Positions 22,539-29,732 of a stretch of DNA of 29,732 bases are shown in pieces (within the stretch, counting starts at the first letter, position 1; each line of letters begins with the position of its first letter). A program made the translations under genes and the position numbers. The stretch comes from Bacteroidales bacterium UBA2861 (GTDB lineage Bacteria; Bacteroidota; Bacteroidia; Bacteroidales; UBA932), in assembly GCA_002350615.1 (NCBI GenBank), contig DEFD01000033.1, positions 1-29,732 on the forward strand, written 5' to 3'. The notes under the pieces were generated by a model, which was not told the origin of the DNA, ran no database searches, and saw only the letters and a program-made list of their open reading frames with translations.

Positions 22539-22566
22539 GTCATTTCGAGCGAAGTCGAGAAATCTC
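22539..22566. repeat. FLDFARND-type intergenic repeat
   Basis: The 28-nt element has the CATTTCGAGCG...CGAGAAATCTC form of a repeat family found between genes in many bacteria. Translated on the minus strand it gives the telltale RFLDFARNDK. It is an imperfect palindrome (TTTCGA/TCGAGAAA). It fills most of the 39-nt gap between two operon genes and could affect mRNA stability. Only one copy is present in this window. Confidence 0.7.
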
Positions 22567-22574
22567 AAACCATT

Positions 22575-23660
22575 ATGAAAAAGATAATCGTTACCCTGGC
22601 CGCTCTGGCCCTTCTTATTCCGGCCAGTGCTCAGAACAATGCCCGAAAAATCATTTCCCTCACTCCGGCGCTGCCTACAGTAAAGGACCTGTTGGAGGCT
22701 TATAAGGAAGAATATACTCCTTACGGCGAATACAAAGGCCCCGGCGGAAGAGCGTTGGAGCTATTCCTGGATAAGCACAAGGATGCCGAAGACATAATCA
22801 GCGAACTGCCTTCAGAGTATACTCCGGATGTGTCTTCACTCGGAAAAATGACCCAGGGCTCGGCAAAGGGAGCTGCAATGGGCCGTATGTCGGGAATGGG
22901 ACTGAGCGCCGCAGACATCCAAAAACTCCAATCGGGCGAGCTCAGCGAAGAAGAGCAGCTGGCCTTTGCAAACAAAGTGATGAAAGCCCAAGGCGGCCCG
23001 ACTTCAAGTGATCTCGAAACGATCAGCAAGATGATGGAAGCCCAGAACGCAGGCGCTAATCCTGAGCAGGCGGCAGAGATAGGAAAACAACTATCTACAT
23101 ACCAGTCCCGCAGCGCCTCAGGCAAGGGAAAGAATGCAGGTCTGCTCAAGATTAATGAGATGGACCGCAATCTTCTCGAGGCCCTTAAGGCAGGCGACAA
23201 TCGTAAGGACGAAGCCCGTCAAAAGGGATATGATCTGTATGAGAAGAAGTACAGAAGCCAGGTACAAGAGATAGAGAAAGGTCTTCATCAGGCTATTATG
23301 GATGGGGCATTGGAGGAACGTCCAGTTCCGGGGACTGAAGCCCGCTGCGAAGCGGCTGCAAAGCGTTTCCAAGCCCTTATAAAGCAGAGATTTGCTGTTG
23401 AATGCAAGTTCTACGAGGAGTATCTCCCTATCTGGAGAAGCGCAATCGCAGGCTCGATGGAGTACTATAAGACCGAAGTAATGAAACTCTCCGAAGAAAG
23501 GGAAGCCTTCCGCGCCCAGCAGTTTGCCCAGACTGGCGGCAGCGAGTTTATGGCTCCCGCCTTTACTCCGGCCTCTGTAGCCCAGAGCTATTTCGATATT
23601 GCAAAGGATATCGCGGATTATAAACTGGAATTGCCGGATGATTCGGTATCTATGGAATGA
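22575..23660 (+). CDS. Exported protein of unknown family, 361 aa
   Basis: I do not recognise this protein. It has a clear signal peptide (MKKIIVTLAALALLIPASA|Q, cut after residue 19). The mature protein is acidic, mainly helical in appearance, rich in Ala, Glu, Lys and Gln, with no cysteine pairs beyond a few single Cys. A Gly/Met-rich stretch lies at about 95-112 (KGAAMGRMSGMGLS), and a long amphipathic segment at about 185-300 may form coiled coils. No enzyme motif was seen. Its stop overlaps the next gene by ATGA, so it is coupled to the 1014-aa protein and is likely to work with it. Periplasmic location is inferred from the signal peptide. Confidence 0.8.
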   Translation: MKKIIVTLAALALLIPASAQNNARKIISLTPALPTVKDLLEAYKEEYTPYGEYKGPGGRALELFLDKHKDAEDIISELPSEYTPDVSSLGKMTQGSAKGAAMGRMSGMGLSAADIQKLQSGELSEEEQLAFANKVMKAQGGPTSSDLETISKMMEAQNAGANPEQAAEIGKQLSTYQSRSASGKGKNAGLLKINEMDRNLLEALKAGDNRKDEARQKGYDLYEKKYRSQVQEIEKGLHQAIMDGALEERPVPGTEARCEAAAKRFQALIKQRFAVECKFYEEYLPIWRSAIAGSMEYYKTEVMKLSEEREAFRAQQFAQTGGSEFMAPAFTPASVAQSYFDIAKDIADYKLELPDDSVSME

Positions 23661-26600
23661 GAAACTTGAATAGCTTTTATCCTTTGGCGGCAACACTCTT
23701 CCTGAGTGTCGCCGCCTTTGCTCAGGGCCGTCTGGTCTCTACTCCGATAGTCGAAGCTATAGAGAGCGGAAAGTTCTATATGGCCTTCGATATGGTCCAG
23801 GATGGTTACAGGATAAGTGTAGAGACCGCTTTCCGCGGAGGCGTTTCAATGTCCAGGGTGGATATGAACGGTATGAATGCCGTCTCCATGATGGCGGGCG
23901 GGCAGTCTTATCTTCTGGATGAATCCAACAAGACCTGGAGCGTGGTCCCTATGGAAACCACACCTTCCATTCCCAATCATCTGAAGTTTGTCCGTCAGGG
24001 CTCCTGCCTTGTCAACGGTGAGAAAGGCTGGTATTTTGATGAATACAGCGCAGATGGAACTCCCGTCAGGTTCTATTACAATTCTGGGAATGTTTCGGTG
24101 ATAGAGATGGAAGGAAGCGGCCCTATGGTCCTTCGCTCTTTCAGCAGCACCATCCCTTCCAGGATGTATTTCTGCCTTGGAAAAGGATGGCGCGGTTCCG
24201 GCGGCGGAGTGCCCCCTCCGCAGTGCTCCTCCTCCTGGACAGATACTGGAACGGCCGTGGAACTTGCCGGTCAGACCAATGCATCCACGGTTGCCGTCAG
24301 CGGCATCCAGGCAGTATCGGCCCCTGTTTATGCCTCAGACTTTGGAACGGCCGTAAAGCGGGGGAAGGCCCGTATGGACCGTAATGTCACGGAAGAAGGC
24401 GTATGGCTTGCCCTTCAGCAGATTGTGAAAGAGTCCGAGGGAAAGACCGACGCTGAGCTCGAAGAGGAATTCCTGGAATATACCGGGGAGGTCTCAAGGC
24501 TTTATTTCTCCGGAATTGTCACCGGAGAGATGATAGAAGGCCTCATTGCACGCGCAAGCGTGTGTCCTCATCCCGCCATTCTCACAACCACCGGAGACCT
24601 CCTGACGGAGATAGGCCAGTTGGAACTGGGTAAAAAGTACTACGAGTATGCCATCACGGTGGATGGAACGCTTATCCGGCCCAGATATGCCCTTCTTGAG
24701 TATTATCTGGACCTTGACAACTACACCAAGGCCCGCGGAATAGTGAACTGGATCCTGGAAATGGGGCCTCACGGCCTGGAGGACGGCAGGGCATACCTCT
24801 ACAAGGCAATGCTTCAACTCAAGGAGGGTAAGGACATTGATGCCGTCACAACCCTTTTCAAGTCTATGTCCCTTGGGTATTTCGACGAGAATTCCCTTAT
24901 TATGCTTACCTCCATCCTTAACCAGTTGGAGATGGGATTCTTCATGGCATATGACGACAAACTGGACCCTATGCCCATGGTCCGGGAGGTTTTCAGCGAT
25001 TCCAACCTGGCGCTGCTGAAAAAGGCCATCACTTATTCCAAGGAGAATGAAATAGTACCTGAGTCCTGGGATCTGAGTTTCGGTCCTCCCGCTCCGGGAG
25101 GTCTGGAAGCCCTTCGCAAATACAACCGTGGCAAAGAGGAATCTCTGGATAAAAGGGCATCGGAATATGATGCTTATGCAGGCAGAAAAGCGGAAAAGGA
25201 TCCCAATGTGGCCCTTTGCCTAAGTAAAGGCATAGGTTATCTTATGCAGGGCATTGATGCCGGAATAAATTATCTTGCCGATGAAACCAGCGGCTCAACT
25301 TCCAGGCAGGAAGCCGCCAGCGCAGCGGCTGCCGCCACCGCCACAAGCGCATATATCGCGGAGTTTACTTCCGGCAGTTACGACAGGCTTACCTCCATTA
25401 TGGGGATGGAACTTGGTGTAAGCAGTTTCTATCTTCCCGATATGAGAACTTTCTGGTGCCCGTATGCCCTGAACCGGTACTATATGTATCTTATGCGCTA
25501 TGCGTCGGGCAATGTGAGCGAGAAACAGTGCCCTCCTGCATATAAGGAGTGGATGTCACTGGATAATGTGACAAGTAAAAAGTTTTCCGACAGACAATCC
25601 GTTCTTTTGGAAAAGGAATTGGTCCAGCAGATAGAACTGGCAGGAAAGTGCCAGAAACTCTATGACGACTGGTGCAATGCTCATCCATATGCATCCGATT
25701 CAACTGTGGCGAGGGCCCACAGGAGGTTTTTCCGTCCTCTCAGGGTAATGAATGAGGTGGATCACCCGCTTGAAAGGCTTAATGTGATAGAGATTCCGAT
25801 GGAAGAGGAGATGATGCGTCACCGGGTGGACTACTACAGGTCCGGCATTATGCCGCTTCTCTCTGACTGGTGGGCCGATATTGACCGTTATTCCCAGTAC
25901 TGCCTGTCTTCCGGTGTCCGTGACTGGGTTAGATATTCCACCGCTTCGTCTGTCCTTCAGGAACAGTCCCTTATCTACGGCGCCGCAGCAGGCGAGGGAG
26001 AGTTTTTTGCCGAATACAGGGCAAAGCTGGAGAAAAAACGCGCGGCAATCCTTGAGCAGGAATACAGGGACAGGGCCGAATCCCTGAAGGAATTCGAGGA
26101 GGACTATCAGGCGCTTCTTCTGCAGGAAGAACTGATTCCGCCGCCTCTGATGGGTAAATACGGAGACCTGAATGCTAAGGTCAGTCTGCCTTTCGGGGAT
26201 ATCCGCATTGGTTATATTTCCGGAAAATGGGGAGTCCAGCTGGAGAACAATATCTCCGTCAAGGACTACCTTATGCTTGCCCTTGAGGACACTGCAGCGG
26301 GAGATTTCCTGCATAGTTTGGGAGTAGAGGAGATAACCCCTTCCAGGGAACTGCAGATTATGGATGACGCCAGGAAAAAGCTGTACGACAAAGCGCAGGG
26401 TATAGCGGAAAATCTGATTGGTTCAGGGCCCGGTGCCGCTGCCATTGCGGCCTTGAAAGCGAAGAACGGGGATCTTATCAAGACTAAGAGCGAGCAGCTG
26501 AAGGACCAGGTAATACGTGACAAGAACGGTAATCTCTGGGTAAAGAAGACCAGGGAAGACTCCGTGAATATAAACGGACAGGTTAAAATGTCCAGAAGTG

Positions 26601-26701
26601 ATATCTCCGCCGGCCGTGCCAGAGTGCGCCGGGATGCCTGCACATTCAACCTCTTTGGCGTAGAGATTGACGCCGCTCAGTATCACAGAACCAGAAAATA
26701 A
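23657..26701 (+). CDS. Large exported protein of unknown family, 1014 aa
   Basis: A signal peptide (about residues 1-22, AFA|QGR) is followed by a beta-rich domain to about 170 with short repeats of the type FYMAFDMVQDGYRI and GGQSYLLDESNKTWSV. These recall DUF4412/LolA-like folds, but weakly. A Gly/Pro/Cys patch follows (about 177-195). Residues about 235-460 are helical and TPR-like (LELGKKYYEYAITVDG, YLDLDNYTKARGIVNWIL). The rest is long-helical, with an Ala/Thr-rich stretch near 550-565 and Tyr/Trp-rich segments. No catalytic motif is evident. It is coupled to the gene before (ATGA) and 1 nt from the WG-repeat gene after. Probable periplasmic or surface scaffold; function unknown. Confidence 0.82.
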   Translation: MRNLNSFYPLAATLFLSVAAFAQGRLVSTPIVEAIESGKFYMAFDMVQDGYRISVETAFRGGVSMSRVDMNGMNAVSMMAGGQSYLLDESNKTWSVVPMETTPSIPNHLKFVRQGSCLVNGEKGWYFDEYSADGTPVRFYYNSGNVSVIEMEGSGPMVLRSFSSTIPSRMYFCLGKGWRGSGGGVPPPQCSSSWTDTGTAVELAGQTNASTVAVSGIQAVSAPVYASDFGTAVKRGKARMDRNVTEEGVWLALQQIVKESEGKTDAELEEEFLEYTGEVSRLYFSGIVTGEMIEGLIARASVCPHPAILTTTGDLLTEIGQLELGKKYYEYAITVDGTLIRPRYALLEYYLDLDNYTKARGIVNWILEMGPHGLEDGRAYLYKAMLQLKEGKDIDAVTTLFKSMSLGYFDENSLIMLTSILNQLEMGFFMAYDDKLDPMPMVREVFSDSNLALLKKAITYSKENEIVPESWDLSFGPPAPGGLEALRKYNRGKEESLDKRASEYDAYAGRKAEKDPNVALCLSKGIGYLMQGIDAGINYLADETSGSTSRQEAASAAAAATATSAYIAEFTSGSYDRLTSIMGMELGVSSFYLPDMRTFWCPYALNRYYMYLMRYASGNVSEKQCPPAYKEWMSLDNVTSKKFSDRQSVLLEKELVQQIELAGKCQKLYDDWCNAHPYASDSTVARAHRRFFRPLRVMNEVDHPLERLNVIEIPMEEEMMRHRVDYYRSGIMPLLSDWWADIDRYSQYCLSSGVRDWVRYSTASSVLQEQSLIYGAAAGEGEFFAEYRAKLEKKRAAILEQEYRDRAESLKEFEEDYQALLLQEELIPPPLMGKYGDLNAKVSLPFGDIRIGYISGKWGVQLENNISVKDYLMLALEDTAAGDFLHSLGVEEITPSRELQIMDDARKKLYDKAQGIAENLIGSGPGAAAIAALKAKNGDLIKTKSEQLKDQVIRDKNGNLWVKKTREDSVNINGQVKMSRSDISAGRARVRRDACTFNLFGVEIDAAQYHRTRK

Positions 26702-26702
26702 T

Positions 26703-27830
26703 ATGAAAAGGCTTTTACTTTTATTTGCATTGGCGGCGGGCATCGTAGCCCGGGCTCAGGACAAGCCGGAGCCGCCGGGATGGTTCAATGTATCCAAGCT
26801 GGCGTTTGTCGCAAACAAAGGCACTGATCCAGCTAAAGCCCCAATCCAGTATATGTTGTTTGCTGATAAGACAGTGAAGGAGAATGAGGAACTGTTTGGC
26901 CAGTACCTCACATTGATGGAAGAGATAGGTCAGGAGGAGGTAAACCAGGCCGTTCCTGAGACTCTCAAGATACAGGAAGAGGCGATAAATGAGTTGCGCC
27001 AGAACCTCAAGGACAATCCGAACCCGGAAATTCAAGCCGCACTCAATGAGATGATCAGGGAATTTGAGAGGCAGAAAAGAGAGGCGCTTGCCGAGCATGT
27101 AAAGCCATCGAAGAGTTATTCCTATGATCCGGCGACTATCCTGCGCAGACTTAAAGCAATAGCCGTTAACCAGAAGATCTACTCTGGCTATTGGGATGCC
27201 GGCAATGGCCTTTACAGCGTCATTGAAGCGCCCCGCTACTGCAATCTGGAGGAGGATGACAAGAATTCCCACACTAAGATTACTATTGCTGAGAAAGACC
27301 ACTACAAATGGGGCCTTATAGACGAAAACGGCCGTCAGATTCTCCCCTATAGTTATAGCTGGGTGAACGCATACGCATTGTATCCCGACGCGTTCCCTGA
27401 ACTTGATATGCTTTTCATCTACAAGCAGGATCCGGACGGCAGTGTCCACGCAGGAGTAGTCAACTACCGCGGTCAGGTTCGCGTTCCGTTTATCTATGAC
27501 GATCAAAACGGCGTTTACCACGGCGAGGATATCTTCTCTTTCTCGAAGAACGGTAAGTTCGGCCTCGTAAATGTCAAGACCGGCAGGGAAGTGCTTCCGT
27601 TCGAGTATACCTCTTTCAGCCGCATTGCCGGCGGCTGGCTGGTCAGTAAGGACGACAAGTACTACGGGATGGTCAGCCTCAGGACGGGTAAACTTATGAT
27701 TCCTATGAAGTATAGAAATCTCTGGAGCGACGCTGATCTCTCTTTCATTACTTACGACGACAAGATCGATTATTATGATGACTACGGCCATCTTATCCGT
27801 ACCGAAAATGCTCCTACTTACGATGATTAA
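26703..27830 (+). CDS. Exported WG-repeat protein
   Basis: The start at 26703 gives a standard signal peptide (MKRLLLLFALAAGIVARA|QDK); the in-frame ATG at 26667 lies inside the upstream gene and is rejected. Residues about 55-135 are a charged helical region, probably coiled. The C-terminal 175 residues hold four WG-type repeats: KWGLIDENGRQILPYSY (202-218), AGVVNYRGQVRVPFIYD (250-266), KFGLVNVKTGREVLPFEY (285-302) and YGMVSLRTGKLMIPMKY (321-337). WG repeats form beta-propeller-like modules thought to serve in binding. The mature protein is in the periplasm or outside. It begins 1 nt after the 1014-aa gene, so the two are in one operon. Confidence 0.88.
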   Translation: MKRLLLLFALAAGIVARAQDKPEPPGWFNVSKLAFVANKGTDPAKAPIQYMLFADKTVKENEELFGQYLTLMEEIGQEEVNQAVPETLKIQEEAINELRQNLKDNPNPEIQAALNEMIREFERQKREALAEHVKPSKSYSYDPATILRRLKAIAVNQKIYSGYWDAGNGLYSVIEAPRYCNLEEDDKNSHTKITIAEKDHYKWGLIDENGRQILPYSYSWVNAYALYPDAFPELDMLFIYKQDPDGSVHAGVVNYRGQVRVPFIYDDQNGVYHGEDIFSFSKNGKFGLVNVKTGREVLPFEYTSFSRIAGGWLVSKDDKYYGMVSLRTGKLMIPMKYRNLWSDADLSFITYDDKIDYYDDYGHLIRTENAPTYDD

Positions 27831-27841
27831 AAACTATTGAT

Positions 27842-28381
27842 ATGAAACGCATTCTTTTACTCATTGCCGCAGCGGTGCTGTTAGTGCCCTGCGAAGCTCA
27901 GAACAAGGCTCTTGAGAAGACTCTTGGCGACAAATTTGCTTTTGCCGGTCTTGAGACCGCAAAACTGGTCCCCGCTTTCGCAAGCGAGATCAGCGAATTG
28001 AAAACTGACCCCCGCAGCGAGAGCAAGCCGATGAAGGATGAAGTATTCTTCTACTCCGGTTCGGATATTACAAAGATTCCCGCCGCAAAGGTCCAGGCTT
28101 ACCTCCAGAATGTCTATGCCGCAGTAAAGAAGGCGGCGGACGGCGGGGTTGTTTATTACCAGAAAGGCACGTTTGATAACCAGAGGGGCGAAGAAGTGAA
28201 GCAGGCTCCAACTACAGATAAACCTTCAGCTTCCGTGATGTATCTCTATCAGCACGACGGAATCTGGTTCTATATCAGCGCCGGACACAAGGCCTATTTC
28301 CGTAAGTTCAAAAAGGACTACGGAGAAAAATTCATCGGCACGGGAGTCTTGGTAAAAGAAATAATCGGGGAGGTTGAATAG
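27842..28381 (+). CDS. Exported protein of unknown family, 179 aa
   Basis: The last gene of the operon, 11 nt after the WG-repeat gene. A signal peptide ends at CEA|QNK (residue 19). The mature part is a small mixed alpha/beta protein, with DEVFFYSGSDITKIPAAKVQAY in two strands and a helix, then a strand-rich end (VMYLYQHDGIWFYISAG, KAYFRKFKKDYGEKF). I see no known motif. Four of the five exported proteins of this operon show the same A-x-A|Q cut, and the fifth has G|Q. No terminator is clear after the stop. Confidence 0.8.
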   Translation: MKRILLLIAAAVLLVPCEAQNKALEKTLGDKFAFAGLETAKLVPAFASEISELKTDPRSESKPMKDEVFFYSGSDITKIPAAKVQAYLQNVYAAVKKAADGGVVYYQKGTFDNQRGEEVKQAPTTDKPSASVMYLYQHDGIWFYISAGHKAYFRKFKKDYGEKFIGTGVLVKEIIGEVE

Positions 28382-28594
28382 GCGACTATCCGACTCAAAG
28401 TGACACATCAAGCATTGTTGGGATTTACAACGTCAACTGCCAAGAGTTGCGGTTGTTCCCGAGTAGCATTTGCGTTATATATAACCACCCTGGCATACCC
28501 GGATTCTGCAGCTTTTCAAGAATAGTGAAGACCCGCAGAAGCATCGGCCTTTGACGTGCTTTGGCGAGATCCGGCCACCTGACGTAACCAAACA
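28382..28594. other. Intergenic stretch with no gene recognised
   Basis: I see no start with a plausible leader, no RNA gene and no TAnnTTTG box. Two plus-strand frames stay open for about 45 codons each, but neither gives a protein I recognise. It may be the remains of a decayed gene. Confidence 0.4.
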
Positions 28595-28623
28595 CTGTGA
28601 CCGGCTAAACAAACCGGTCACAG
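28595..28623. terminator. Perfect 10-bp hairpin between the two operons
   Basis: CTGTGACCGG pairs perfectly with CCGGTCACAG across a 9-nt loop. There is no proper T run on either side, so it may be a weak bidirectional terminator, an RNA-stability element, or a protein site. Confidence 0.5.
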
Positions 28624-28636
28624 AACTATTCAACGA

Positions 28637-28659
28637 TTATGTCAGCTATTTTTTGACAT
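28637..28659. repeat. Inverted repeat over the fic stop codon
   Basis: TATGTCA and TGACATA pair over 7 bp with a T-rich loop. The right arm lies within the last codons of the Fic gene. It could help end the minus-strand transcript. Confidence 0.4.
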
Positions 28660-29692
28660 AGGATGTTGCACGTCCAGCTCCGACCTTCTCGATGAAGCCG
28701 CTGGCGATTAGTTCTGCCAGGGTCCGCTCGATGGTGGTCACGCTGATATCCGGGCAGGCCTGGGCAATATCCTTCTTCGAAATCTTGCCCGGGGTCTTCC
28801 CGATGAGATCCTTGATGCGTTCAGCTTTGGACATTTTCCTGTGGCGCAGGTGCTCAACCCGGTCTTCAAATTCATTGTAGGCCTTGACGACAACGCCCAG
28901 CATGTATTTGAGGAAAGGAAGGTAGTCATTGCCGTTCTCGTGCCAGTTCTGGGAGCTGGCCTGCAGGGCTTCATAATAAGAATCCTTGCTCTTTTCGATT
29001 AGCATCTCAATACTGATGTACTTGCCCACGATAAACCCTGCACGGTATAGTAGCAGGAGCGTCAGGAGCCGGCTCATGCGTCCGTTCCCGTCGTTGAACG
29101 GGTGGATGCAGAGGAAGTCCAGGATAAATATCGGCATCAGCAGAAGCGGGTCATAGGTACCAGCTTCGATTGCTTCATTGAATCGCGTGCAGAGATTCAG
29201 CATGGCATCGGCCGTCTGGAAGGCCGGCACAGGACGGAATCGGACGGTCTCGGTTCCATCGGCATGCTTTTCAGCAATGATATTGTCCGAATTCTTGTAC
29301 ACGCCCCCCACCGCGCTGCTGCTGAAAGAATATAGATCCCTGTGCAGCTGGAGGATGTTGTTAGGACGCGGGGCTATATATTCATAGGATTCATGTATGG
29401 TAGCCAGCACATCGCGGTAACCGGAGATTTCCTCCTCATTGCGGTTACGAGGCTTGACTTTTTCCTGGACCAAAGCATTCAAACGCTCGTCAGTCGTATA
29501 GATTCCCTCGATGCGGTTGGATGCTCCTGTACTTTGGATTTTGGCAACCTCAAGCAAGGCTGTGAGGACATCAGCCTCGGCCTCGATGAAAAGTTTCTGT
29601 CGGCCCCTGCATTCATGCAGGCGCGTGAGAATACTGACCACTTCTGGCGTGAGAAGGTCTTTGGGGAGGTTTATGAAGTCAAACTCGTGCAT
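28646..29692 (-). CDS. Fic family protein with N-terminal inhibitory motif and winged helix
   Basis: Fic enzymes usually transfer AMP from ATP to a target protein. The catalytic motif HPFNDGNGR is complete at residues 197-205, with His197 the base. The N-terminal SNRIEG (58-63) matches the self-inhibitory [S/T]xxxE[G/N] motif with Glu62, so it is class II: the inhibitory helix is in the same chain. The C-terminal part (about 285-348, KISKKDIAQACPDISVTTIERTLAEL in two helices) is a winged-helix DNA-binding domain, which may allow self-control. The length of 348 is normal for this Fic-wHTH architecture. TACATTTG lies 20 nt before the start. No antitoxin gene is adjacent. The target is unknown. 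Confidence 0.92.
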   Translation of the reverse strand: MHEFDFINLPKDLLTPEVVSILTRLHECRGRQKLFIEAEADVLTALLEVAKIQSTGASNRIEGIYTTDERLNALVQEKVKPRNRNEEEISGYRDVLATIHESYEYIAPRPNNILQLHRDLYSFSSSAVGGVYKNSDNIIAEKHADGTETVRFRPVPAFQTADAMLNLCTRFNEAIEAGTYDPLLLMPIFILDFLCIHPFNDGNGRMSRLLTLLLLYRAGFIVGKYISIEMLIEKSKDSYYEALQASSQNWHENGNDYLPFLKYMLGVVVKAYNEFEDRVEHLRHRKMSKAERIKDLIGKTPGKISKKDIAQACPDISVTTIERTLAELIASGFIEKVGAGRATSYVKK

Positions 29693-29712
29693 ATTGCTTC
29701 GTTATTTCATTA

Positions 29713-29720
29713 CAAATGTA
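29713..29720 (-). promoter_or_regulatory. -7 box for the fic gene
   Basis: The minus strand reads TACATTTG, 20 nt before the ATG at 29692. The -33 region falls outside the window. Confidence 0.5.
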
Positions 29721-29732
29721 CATAAAATCTTG

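Noticed and set aside
21258..22568. Long minus-strand frame (436 codons) opposite the OmpA-type gene
   Set aside because: It begins inside the FLDFARND repeat and mirrors a well-defined OmpA protein. It has no promoter box, domain or signal peptide.
26721..27791. Minus-strand frame (356 codons) opposite the WG-repeat gene
   Set aside because: The plus strand has a signal peptide and four WG repeats. The other strand gives a low-complexity Val/Ile/Leu-rich product.
28382..28528. Open plus-strand frame just after the 179-aa gene, in frame with its stop
   Set aside because: It is about 48 codons, has no start with a leader and no recognisable product. A read-through stop or decayed gene cannot be shown.

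Overview
The window reads as a chromosomal segment of a member of the Bacteroidetes, most likely the order Bacteroidales. The evidence is: promoters of the TAnnTTTG / TTG type throughout; little sign of Shine-Dalgarno leaders; secreted proteins cut before Gln (A-x-A|Q); HU-CCDC81, WG-repeat, DUF4922-SpoIID and membrane TPR-LuxR proteins typical of the phylum; and the 'FLDFARNDK'-type intergenic repeat. A family or genus cannot be fixed from this sequence alone. No phage, transposase, CRISPR array or rRNA gene was seen.

Region 1 (1-9141) is part of a cell-surface polysaccharide cluster. It holds a Wzx-like flippase fused to a TupA-like ATP-grasp domain, a DUF616-type glycosyltransferase, an intruding AAA ATPase, a GT2, a second stand-alone ATP-grasp protein on the minus strand, a rhamnosyltransferase-like GT2, a GT11 fucosyltransferase-like enzyme and a GT4. 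Several genes overlap by ATGA. No nucleotide-sugar genes, polymerase or initiating sugar transferase lie in the window, so the cluster probably continues to the left.

Region 2 (9154-17382) is about the cell wall. murI (D-Glu synthesis) faces a tight minus-strand run: HU-CCDC81 membrane protein, Nudix hydrolase, DUF4922-SpoIID fusion, AmpG-like permease and NamZ (exo-muramidase). This looks like a peptidoglycan/MurNAc salvage operon. A Ser/Arg-rich secreted DUF6515-like protein follows it.

Region 3 (17403-19624) is a translation island: tRNA-Asn(GTT), tRNA-Ala(CGC), miaA, smpB and tRNA-Ala(GGC), each tRNA with a clear promoter and terminator. Between the first two tRNAs sits a complete small-RNA-like unit (promoter, about 110 nt, GNRA-loop terminator) on the minus strand with no gene assigned to it.

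Region 4 (19652-28381) is the most interesting part. A membrane-anchored TPR-LuxR regulator is divergent from an orphan 71-residue LuxR-type HTH with a near-identical recognition helix. A set of GGGTGG/CCACCC palindromes lies between them. The orphan HTH leads a compact run of five exported proteins: a LamG-like/OmpA fusion, two proteins of unknown family (361 and 1014 aa), a WG-repeat protein and a 179-aa unknown. I propose this as a regulated envelope system without a known name.

Region 5 (28382-29732) is a stretch of about 260 bases without a recognisable gene, with two hairpins, followed by a self-inhibited (class II) Fic protein.
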